From: Tritrichomonas foetus | Taxonomy: Eukaryota > Parabasalia > Tritrichomonadida > Tritrichomonadidae | NCBI GenBank assembly: GCA_001839685.1 | Contig: MLAK01000876.1 | Location: 2,107-48,289 of the forward strand | Reading direction: 5' to 3' | DNA: 46,183 nucleotides | Made by a program: the position numbers and the translations under genes | The notes under the pieces: model-generated | What the model saw: the letters and a program-made list of their open reading frames with translations, nothing else | Told to the model about the DNA's origin: nothing | The model's database searches: none | Shown: positions 20,901-29,100 of the stretch, in pieces | Numbering within the stretch: position 1 is the stretch's first letter | How the letters are laid out: each line of letters begins with the position of its first letter

Positions 20901-21220
20901 ATATCAATATTCCTTGGATAAATAATTCCATGAAATTTATTAAAAATTGTTGATAAAATTTGCTTTTTTTCATTTTCATCATTGTTGGTGTCAAAAATGA
21001 TACAAACAGATTCTATACAAACAACTATATAATCATTATTGCATTTTGTTTCTTGTGAAATGACTAAGAAAGGATTGTTTTTAATTTTTTTCAAAAGATA
21101 TTTCATTATCCTGTCATCAATTTTTTGACAAAAGTAAATCTGGAATATCCTAAAGAGATTTTGAATTGTGTGGTCTTTGAGTATATCATATGTTTCGTTG
21201 GAATAGTTACATCTGATCAT
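17903..21220 (-). CDS. Kinase-like (pseudokinase) protein with Sel1-type repeats
   Basis: 1105 residues from the ATG at 21220. Residues about 1-215 are unassigned. About 215-510 is a protein-kinase fold of the TKL kind: VTIKE keeps the ATP-site lysine, but the catalytic loop reads IIHGNINPKKLLF (canonical HRDxKPxNLL; Asp, Lys and Asn all changed), and the DFG position reads ADFD. This should therefore be a pseudokinase. Residues about 560-1010 hold helical Sel1-like repeats, for example ALQLLGEIYYYGLW-type segments, FGIIYSEGQLCPKNLV and FLGEIFLNGYFVEQNL, which usually serve as protein scaffolds. Kinase-plus-Sel1 proteins are a large, expanded family in parabasalids. It converges with the adaptin gene, with 221 bases between stops. 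Confidence 0.85.
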   Translation of the reverse strand: MIRCNYSNETYDILKDHTIQNLFRIFQIYFCQKIDDRIMKYLLKKIKNNPFLVISQETKCNNDYIVVCIESVCIIFDTNNDENEKKQILSTIFNKFHGIIYPRNIDISLYLSGSNDSSTCSKYNIQQHLEQMKIETKNFFNFFINYMPNINEEKTTAEILKIILFHVVIQTLMTYSIRRFYFPTSSFKDPSFFHSFSHLATKVYTEFKQDDFIFLRNIHSSSRSELNLYMHKKTLYLVTIKERRIENLTQEQISFDDYYFSNYNYEFVNKCYGFFQNPKIENPVSNEIIPNNNKYLNNYIYEFMSNGNLEDVITFLSEKEKHETIFRSIICLIFIHKCDIIHGNINPKKLLFNHDFLSFFADFDTNSPNINIASFDPNNFNHFLSPEQHFCQSCQGNNINKIESSTDIYSFGLLIYYIYEGKDLIQQIMTNGNFGYSRYQTKTNENKHNYKKNYKSLFQLAVKCLPNRLTHVKDILEQCLKYDSICRPTADVLMESFGFKNKSIILKYQSFTSSQEMLELNGEKSYSAYIQCCQDHYISEAKNILDMMKNFANENDQYSLQLLGEIYYYGLWIDKDYDTAIYYFTLSSRQNNKNANFKLFILYSDEELKYYDINKTKHYLELACRYNSIPAHCEIAKLYLSGNIYPKNINNAIYHGDFVLNYLDTLSEEESDTIDKNDLNLYHEFIELILCHLYIIKNQNYDYNNIYNHYYEVYAKFNPSEISSLGYLYELENDKRAISCLKIGIEQYNHYQNYILFGIIYSEGQLCPKNLVMSAICFAKAAIHNFDRKLNWMSMYFPGEMLTKNQKDDLFINILYKKGSKEMLFLGEIFLNGYFVEQNLNMALKIFLDTIVLDNPETSFQANYFLSMIYLFSIDHLNIKKAKTLILNLISIKDVPNEHKYRYFIFLGLISKFYENNYMDALNYFNKAKKASPLQLESYCNIGYLFESSMNTENSIIHFQRASDLFDNYLKSKLTSCSFIIKEFFFDTDVYDERFYLMTIINLKLYLFFYLKHDEMNSSLYFQRIFDCYGDHYLGQQKSPYSEQLETVMTTIKNAQNMNINELKCIIANNEEVIFRKPYNILAIIGSLSQQIPINNSFYLGFDAN

Positions 21221-21262
21221 CTTGAGCAAGATTAATAATTCTGAGTCAAAACGGTAAAATAA

Positions 21263-21277
21263 TTCACCTTAGGTGAA
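21263..21277. promoter_or_regulatory. Perfect palindrome TTCACCTTAGGTGAA upstream of the pseudokinase gene
   Basis: A 7-base arm on each side of one central base, 43-57 bases before the ATG at 21220. Its symmetry and place suit a dimeric protein-binding site, but nothing else shows function. Confidence 0.35.
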
Positions 21278-21953
21278 AGTTCACATCACACTGTTTGACT
21301 TAAGTCGGGACTAAAATTTGAGAAATAATAGTTCAATATAATATTTTAAATATATATTGTTTTAAAACAAAAGAAAATAAATGAACATGATAAGAATTAG
21401 TTACTTGAGAGATCATTTCAACCTAGAAATGAAAAAATATTTTTGAGATGATAAATGGCCAATCAAGAAGAACAATTTTATTCCACCAGAGAATACACGG
21501 TGTTTGCTGTCAGTGATTGATCATCCAATTTATATTCGTGTTTCTTCTATTTTCCCAATTTAAACAAGGACAACTAAAGATTTACTAAATAGAAATCAAT
21601 ATTGTTTTGAAAGTTGTGGTTCTAAGATAAGAACCAATATATATCATATAATCTCTATCTTGAACGGTTATTTAAATATTCTATTTAAGTACATTGACAA
21701 AATAATCCACTCACTTCAAAGGTGGTAAAGTTTACAATTATCAAAAAGTTTGTATTGAAAATCATTTGAAATATTAAATAGCCAAATTATTGAAAAAATA
21801 ACTTTTATTGTTATTTTATTTATTATTCAATATTAATCAGATATATTCGATACTTATCTTGAGAAAATAGGTGTATTATACTCTTTATTACATATTTTTA
21901 TATAAAGTACTTTATTATAAAAATAATAATTAATGGAAAAATAAAACAATTAA

Positions 21954-21968
21954 TTTAAGGATGTAGTC
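21954..21968 (+). repeat. 15-bp inverted repeat, left boundary of the decayed island
   Basis: TTTAAGGATGTAGTC here equals the reverse complement of 25937-25951; after one mismatch the next two bases (CA) also agree. The pair brackets the pseudogene cluster. Confidence 0.7.
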
Positions 21969-22659
21969 TCACCGATCAAAAAGCACTCAAAATATGTTTC
22001 AATAGTATCATTCAAAATAAAAATTGAGAGAACTTTTTGAATTGTGATTATTTTTTTACTACATTCAATTTATTTTATATGATTACGGAATGTATAGAAA
22101 TTTTCGAACGAAAGAAATTCCAACTTTAATACGAAGAAAATGATCAATAACATTAATTCCATCAGAAAAATATTTTTCATTGCTTTTGCCTATAAATTTA
22201 GATAGATATCAAATTCGATCATTAATTAATTAATGATTTGTCTTCTTAATCTTGAAATCCCAAGAAAGTTTAACAAACTAAATACAAGTTGCTTACGTAC
22301 GAGCTAAACAAACAAAACAAACAAACTAAAAAAGATTCAGTTAAATTTCAATAAAAAAATATCCAGAAAAATTCAATTGTGCTTCTGTCGAGGAGATTTT
22401 TTATAATATCGATAATCAGATCTGTTGTTTCATCAAATAATTATTATTTTATTGTTTGCAGAGCTGGGAAGAAACTTGTTTATTTTGTCATTTCTTATTA
22501 ATCGAATTTCTTGACATCTTATTTTTGAGAAGTTTAAGAATAAGAACATAAAGTTTTGATTTTGAGTTATTATCTGTTCCTTGTGCAATTACTATGATTC
22601 TTAATGTCAGATGTAGTTTTGTATCACGAAGATTATTAGCAATCAATGCCATGATTTCC

Positions 22660-23100
22660 TTCTAGATCATATTACATTGATAAAGAATAACCAAAAATTA
22701 TTGTACAAAAGAAAAATCATGATTTTGGTATTCATGAATTTGCGTGAAGTTACATTTATCTTTATTGTCGTGTTATTAGAGTCATTTCTTCCAAAAAGAC
22801 CATTCTGAACCAAATCAACCACTTTTGGAAAATAATTATCATCAAGAAAAACATTGACTGACATTAAATCACGATGAATAACTTTTGTTTTTATGTAAAG
22901 AATTCATCATGAATGCCGATCAAACTACATTAAATTTATTGTAAAGTTACATTCTTTGGGCGCATTTTGATAAATTTCGGCATTCAATTTAGTTATCATT
23001 GATTTAAATTGATTTTTCGGCATTCCATGATCGAGTATCATCTAAAGGGTTCCTTTTTTCATATATTCTGTTTATAAATCACTGACATAGAAACGCCAAA
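22660..23100 (-). pseudogene. Protein kinase fragment (TKL-like), decayed
   Basis: On the minus strand, TEYMKKGTL near 23045 reads as a kinase hinge region, and KVIHRDLMSVNVFLDDNYF followed by PKVVDL at about 22890-22815 is a catalytic loop through the start of the magnesium loop. HRD keeps its Asp and Asn; DFG has become DLV. Several stops and at least one frame change separate the parts, and the glycine loop and C-lobe are not recognisable. It lies directly downstream of the GH95 remnant on the same strand. Boundaries are approximate. Confidence 0.7.
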
Positions 23101-23149
23101 TCAAATGAATTAGTCATGGTTAATGCATGGTGAAGGAGTTCCTGATGAA

Positions 23150-24670
23150 TCCAGTGATTATGTAATTTTCGTCGGAAACACCGGAAAATGAGATTTTGTT
23201 TTCAGTATTAATTCGAAACATATGACTTCGTTTTTATTGTTTATAATTGTGGAAAATGCAATACCATCATGTTGATTAATACGTTCACTATCTAATGCGT
23301 TATGAAAGACGAATTTCTGTAGCTTTATGCTCACTACAATCATATCCAACCTTTAACCACAAGCAATAAAACCATCAAATGGACTTTGATTCCAGATATC
23401 AAGTCATGAATGTAAAAGATTGATATATCCAATTGCGCTAAAATTACCATCAGTTTGGAATGGTGATGAGTATCTCATAAACTATGGCAAATACCATTCT
23501 CAAATCACGATGTAATTAATTGATGTTCATGATTTCCATCTCCTGTTCATACCCATTCTCCATCGCCTCTGTCTTTTAATGAAATAATTGCAGTAGTAAT
23601 CCATTCTATAGTATCAACTTTAATTAAATCACCTGTATAAAACCCTAATAATGTGTTATTTGATGATGATTTGATTTCTAAGAGTTGTTTCATGATATTA
23701 TTTCTTTAATTTGCTACAGGATTAAAACGTTCAAATCTTTAAGACCATTTTGTAATTAAATCGTAATCAACATTTAAATGCCGTGAATATTTAATTGGAA
23801 TATGATAATGTTGCTAAATTCAATCTTGTTCGTAAACATTTTCGTTTGAGGTCCATGTTCATGTGAAGAAGTTGGCGAAGAAACTAATTTTCCTGTTCTA
23901 TCTTCAACTATAATCTGATCATAAAAGACAGTACATTCTTTCATCATTGTATAAATTAATTCTTACAATATTTTTTCATCATTAGTATATAAATAGTAAT
24001 CAAATATATTTTGAAAAATCCAAAGAACAGCACCAGGTTACCAGCCCCAAGAAAATGGCCAACCAAGATATAACATTATCTGGATAAGATATGAAATATT
24101 CTCGAATAGAAGAATTAATGTTGAACCTTGATAATCAAATTGAACAATTGAAATTGCTCGATCAAGACATCAATATAGAACATAATTCGTTATTTACTTT
24201 GTTTATGATATCTTCTAATGGAAATTTTATTACACCAAACAAAACATATTTACCATATTATCCGCCTGATTCATTTTCACTTGTTAATTTCATCGCATTC
24301 AATACTAACTTCATTATCTTTGCCTTCACGGAATCATTGTTGAATTCGACGGAACATAACAAAGCATCACCATTTTATCCTTAACTTTTACCTACATTAT
24401 AATTAGACTTATTCTTCGAATGTAAAATGTTCTGTTCGAATTTCATCATTTCTAAGTGTTGAGTTGTTGCAGCTGCATAGGCTGGCCTATCATTCACAAA
24501 TGATATATAATTTATTTATATTTATATAATGGATATCCATTCATCACCAGTTTGGATTTCTATTTGCATCTAGTAATAAATAGCGATAAAATTTAATGAA
24601 AAAATGGATGTGAAATAATTACAAATGTTCATACATCAGTGCTCTGTGAACATTTTTCGATCCTTATATT
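23150..24670 (-). pseudogene. GH95-type glycoside hydrolase (alpha-L-fucosidase family) remnant
   Basis: Read on the minus strand across frames, successive blocks match the order of GH95 enzymes. RYLLLDANRNPNW lies near 24570; GWPFSWGW and PGAVLWIFQNIFDYYLYTND near 24050; GKLVSSPTSSHEHGP near 23880. Then come LLGFYTGD, LKDRGDGEWV and TGDGNHEHQL near 23690-23540, DTHHHS and FQTDGNFSAIGYINLLHS near 23480-23410, and a beta-rich C-terminal part ending near 23160. Known members remove fucose from host glycans. Several stops sit where Trp is expected (TGG to TGA), and there are frameshifts. The N-terminal domain is missing or lies in the gap. The enzyme cannot be made from this copy. Confidence 0.8.
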
Positions 24671-24778
24671 TGATGTTGTGAGAAATGGCTTGCATAAACA
24701 GTTGCATCTTTTTAAATTAAATCAGAATAGTTAATCAAAACCGTAAATATACAAATGCTGGGTGCTATTTATTAAGTT

Positions 24779-25273
24779 NNNNNNNNNNNNNNNNNNNNNN
24801 NNNNNNNNNNNNNNNNNNNNNNNNNNNNNNNNNNNNNNNNNNNNNNNNNNNNNNNNNNNNNNNNNNNNNNNNNNNNNNNNNNNNNNNNNNNNNNNNNNNN
24901 NNNNNNNNNNNNNNNNNNNNNNNNNNNNNNNNNNNNNNNNNNNNNNNNNNNNNNNNNNNNNNNNNNNNNNNNNNNNNNNNNNNNNNNNNNNNNNNNNNNN
25001 NNNNNNNNNNNNNNNNNNNNNNNNNNNNNNNNNNNNNNNNNNNNNNNNNNNNNNNNNNNNNNNNNNNNNNNNNNNNNNNNNNNNNNNNNNNNNNNNNNNN
25101 NNNNNNNNNNNNNNNNNNNNNNNNNNNNNNNNNNNNNNNNNNNNNNNNNNNNNNNNNNNNNNNNNNNNNNNNNNNNNNNNNNNNNNNNNNNNNNNNNNNN
25201 NNNNNNNNNNNNNNNNNNNNNNNNNNNNNNNNNNNNNNNNNNNNNNNNNNNNNNNNNNNNNNNNNNNNNNNNN
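24779..25273. other. Assembly gap (run of N)
   Basis: 495 undetermined bases. The GH95 N-terminal domain and the rest of the nucleotidyltransferase would be expected here if the remnants were once complete. Confidence 0.99.
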
Positions 25274-25512
25274 TTCTAACAGTTTAATTATTGGAACATT
25301 AGCATTATCAATTATTTTATAGTTAGAAATCATTTTTGATTTTAAAAAGAGTTTTGTTAATGTTCTTAAAATATTAGAAATATCAGAATCTTTTGGTAAA
25401 TTTAGAATGACGAAATCAATATCACCAATTGGAATATGAATTTAAGTCGCTGAGAATCTTTGGGGATGGTGATTGAGTTTTGTAAATATTTTTCAATGAT
25501 ATTAGTAGACAT
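25274..25512 (-). pseudogene. TRF4-like noncanonical poly(A) polymerase fragment
   Basis: From an ATG at 25512 the frame gives MSTNIIEKYLQNSITIPK and DSQRLKF, then shifts. The next frame gives IPIGDIDFVILNLPKDSD and, further on, KIIDNANVPIIKLLE before the gap. GDIDFVIL is the nucleotidyltransferase metal-binding motif (DxD), and the late NVPIIKL segment is typical of TRF4/PAPD5 enzymes, which add short A-tails for RNA surveillance. The usual GS motif before the DxD is missing, so sequence has been lost at the frame change. The remainder is in the gap or gone. Confidence 0.65.
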
Positions 25513-25936
25513 GGTAATGACTAATCATATTTTTTTTTTTTTTTTCTGCTTCAGTTGGATTTAGTCATCACACAAACGATTTTAAATGACCATTTAAATG
25601 CTATCTTTCAAGATTAATCCATGTTTCTTCATTTTGGATTGGGTTTGAAGAAGCTTACGGAAAATCTGATTTTAAAAAAATGACTTTTTGAATAGTCACT
25701 GTTTTTTTCAGATGTTTACAGAGGTGATTATATTGAAATCTTAAAAATACTTTTTAAGGGAGATCTATTACTTTTTGAGGGCGACTGACAGCTTTTTGTG
25801 ATTTCATCAGAAAAAATTATTCACTTTTTGTGCATGTTTGTTTCAAAATAATTCTGAGATATCTCAAATATTTCAATACCCATCTGAAACATCATCATCA
25901 TCACATATTCAATTTTTTTAATAGTTAACGGCATGG

Positions 25937-25951
25937 GACTACATCCTTAAA
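25937..25951 (-). repeat. 15-bp inverted repeat, right boundary of the decayed island
   Basis: Reverse complement of 21954-21968 over 15 bases. Confidence 0.7.
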
Positions 25952-26186
25952 AAGAAGATAATTTATAACATTAAAATTGCATTTTTCAAATATTATCGGT
26001 CATGTAAAACATTAATATTTCATAGTATAAATGATAAAACTAATTTTCTTGAATATTTATTTCTATATATACCTCTTTTAATTCAAATCTTCAAGCTAGT
26101 GAAACGAATGGCAGAAATCTCAGCCGGGAAATATTATTTTTTTCAAAAAATCATTTTTTGAATGCTTTCATTCAATTATTGAAAGG

Positions 26187-26191
26187 TCATT
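26187..26191 (+). promoter_or_regulatory. Initiator-like element of the membrane-protein gene
   Basis: TCATT lies 7 bases before the ATG at 26199, a typical distance for parabasalid leaders. Confidence 0.5.
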
Positions 26192-26198
26192 CATCAAA

Positions 26199-29100
26199 AT
26201 GTTTGCGATTTTCCTCGCCCTCTCTTTTTCTTTCAAAGCAGGCAATGTCGTAAACTATTGTATTTGTGATGGATCTTGTCCGTCTCAGTGCTCAAATTTC
26301 GAAAAAATCGATTCATCAAATGAAAATAATTTGGACAATCTTTTCGCAGCAAAAAGAAAACCGAAAATGAACGTTTACATTTTGCCAACAAAGAAATTTT
26401 CACTTTCACTCAACACATTCGACAAGATCAATTGTTCTTTCACGAGTTTAGATTTAACCAAAACCGCCGAAATTGAGGTCAATTCTCTATCTGAATCATC
26501 AGCCAAGTTATCATTCAATTACATCAAAGTTTCTTTCCTTCAGACAAATATTAACTTACATTATTTGAAATTAAATAATTCTGATGTAACAATAAAAGAT
26601 GGTTCGTTATTAATAACAAGAGGAATGTTTGCTGACAATTCTCTTCCAAAATTTCATGAAATTATAATTGAAGGAGGTGTCATCGTTCCTTCTTGCACAC
26701 TCACAAATGTTGATGATTCAATTACAATCAAAGAAAGAACACTTTTGTTTGAGAAAAATGCAAAAATTACATTTCCAAATGAAGTCGCCAAATCGGTTTT
26801 GATTTCAAATTCAAGTAAAATTTCAATTCATTCGAATAAAAAGGGAGATGTCTCTAAATTCCCTCAAGTCACATTGTCAGATATTCAAGAATTAACATTT
26901 TCTGGTGATTTTCCAAAGTCATCAAAGTCTTTTATAACAATCAAAAATTCAATTAAACAATCAAATTTAACATGCGATTCAACTGTTCTACCTGTTTCTT
27001 TCGAATCTGCAAACGATAGTATTGATCCAACAGAAATAATCACTTTTATTAGTTTGAAAAAATCAAAAACAGAAATTTTGGGCCATGTATCAAATGTGAA
27101 ACTTTCATTAGATCTTGGATTCTCATCACAATCTCGAGTTTCGGTTGTAATAGATGACACTTTTAGTGGTTTTGTCGATTTACACCACAATTTATTAGAT
27201 TTGCAAATTTTAGACTTAGACATTGATTTTACATTATCAGGTTCTCCGTTTGGAATGAGTATTGGTGTTGAAGGCGTCTCAACGATTACTGCAACAACTA
27301 AAACTTTTAAAGGAACTGCGAAACTGAATGGTGTTGATATATTCAGATTATTCAACTCCTATAAAAGTGATAGTGAATTGAAAACTTTACTTTCTCAGAA
27401 ATGGGACTATCTAAAAATCACTGGCCCTGAAGGTTTCTCTGCTTCAACAGTCGCTCCATGGATTACATATGAATCAAACATTCCTTTTGTTCATGGATTT
27501 TCATCAACTGATTCAGTAATTACAACTGAATGTACTTCAATGAATCCTCTTATTTTTACCATGGCTATTTCAAAACCAAGTCAAAAGGAATTAAATTTGT
27601 GTTATTCATCATCTTGTTCAACATATGATGGACAAAAAGTCGAAAAAGAAGATTTAGCTTCGAATCTTGGAACTAAATGGATTTTAACAGGAATGAAAAC
27701 AGTTACATTAAAAGTAAAGAATTCCATTGATTTAATAGATTTTACAAATTTGAAATCCGATGTAAATGAAATGAATTTAACAATTTTATCAGATTCAATT
27801 AAAAATGTGATCAAAAATATGAAATTTTCACCTAATTTGGATCAAATATCAAATATTACTATTCAAGATGTTTCTCTTGGATCAATTGAATTTTCAGGTA
27901 GAAATATAACCTTTATTAATTGTTTTGCTGAAAGTGAAAGCACAAAAATTTCCTGTGAAAATACAATGAAAGTCAACGTTGATGATTATTTCATTCAAAA
28001 TTTTGGAAATAAAATTGAAGGAAAAATTCCACATTTCCTGTTCATGATGGATTATTATGAAACTATTAATATCACTGATGATGATTTCATTTTCACAGAT
28101 GATATGAAATATGTTGATAAAGCCATAGTTAAGCGCTCCTCATTTCCTGATCTTGATATTTTGTATAATATAGGAAAAAATGGAAAAAATAAAAATCAAC
28201 TCGCTTTAATAGCTTCAAGTACTTCAATTCCGTCATTTTCAGTTACTGTTGATGTTTTTAATATGAAGGATACAGCATATACTTATAAATCTACATTGTA
28301 TTTATATAATTGGTCAATTGTAACTTCATCATATAAAGTTATTTTTGATCATGATGATTTTCCACTTACTGTTGTATTAAATGAACCATTAATTCCAGAT
28401 CAACTTGCTTTTGCTGGAAAAGGTGAAATTTCTTATGTGAACAATTATACAAATAAAATTTCTGTTTGTTCTTGTGTTGGAAACGAATGTGAAACAGAAT
28501 GTGCTGGATATAATCAAACAATGACATTTTCACAACTAGAACTTTTCCTTGATGAAACAAAATATAACTATATTGATGTTAAAATTGTGAAATCGACAGA
28601 TTGGACTCCAATTAAAATAACTACTTCTTGTTTGGATAGTAAAACAGTTATGATTACATGTACTAATCGTTATCAAGAAGTTCACATTGATGGAACTAAA
28701 GAACTTCAACATCCGAAATTATCAACAACACGCTTTTCTAATCTAACTTTGTTCTTTTATGCGAGTAACGAAAACAGCAAAGCTACTTTTGGTGAACTTT
28801 ATTTGCATGATATTGATTTAGAAAATTGGAATAATGTTGACGTGACTGTTGATGACTTAATTTGCGATTATAAAACTTTAATGAATTTTGGTAATATTAA
28901 GGTTATGGATAGTTGTACATTAGATGGAAAATTGCCAACAACTGAGAAAGAAATCTCTTTTGTTGCTGATGATAACTCCGAGGATTTGAAAGCAACAATT
29001 GAGGAAAATACAGAAGTTATTGTCGGTAAAAATTATGTAAAAATTGGAAAACTTAAATTTTTAATTCAACATTCTGATATGTTTGATATTATTTTAACAT

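Larger units (their letters stand above)
21221..22659. other. AT-rich intergenic region upstream of the pseudokinase gene
   Basis: About 1.4 kb with no gene that I can support. It contains a 15-base palindrome at 21263-21277, an imperfect hairpin around 21618-21637 (TGGTTCT/AGAACCA arms) and the left 15-bp repeat at 21954-21968. Minus-strand phases at 22400-22660 show broken open stretches that may be the tail of the kinase remnant beside them. Confidence 0.5.
25513..26198. other. AT-rich intergenic region
   Basis: About 690 bases with a 16-base T run at 25530-25545 and the right 15-bp inverted repeat. No gene seen. The last 12 bases hold the initiator-like motif of the membrane-protein gene. 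Confidence 0.6.
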
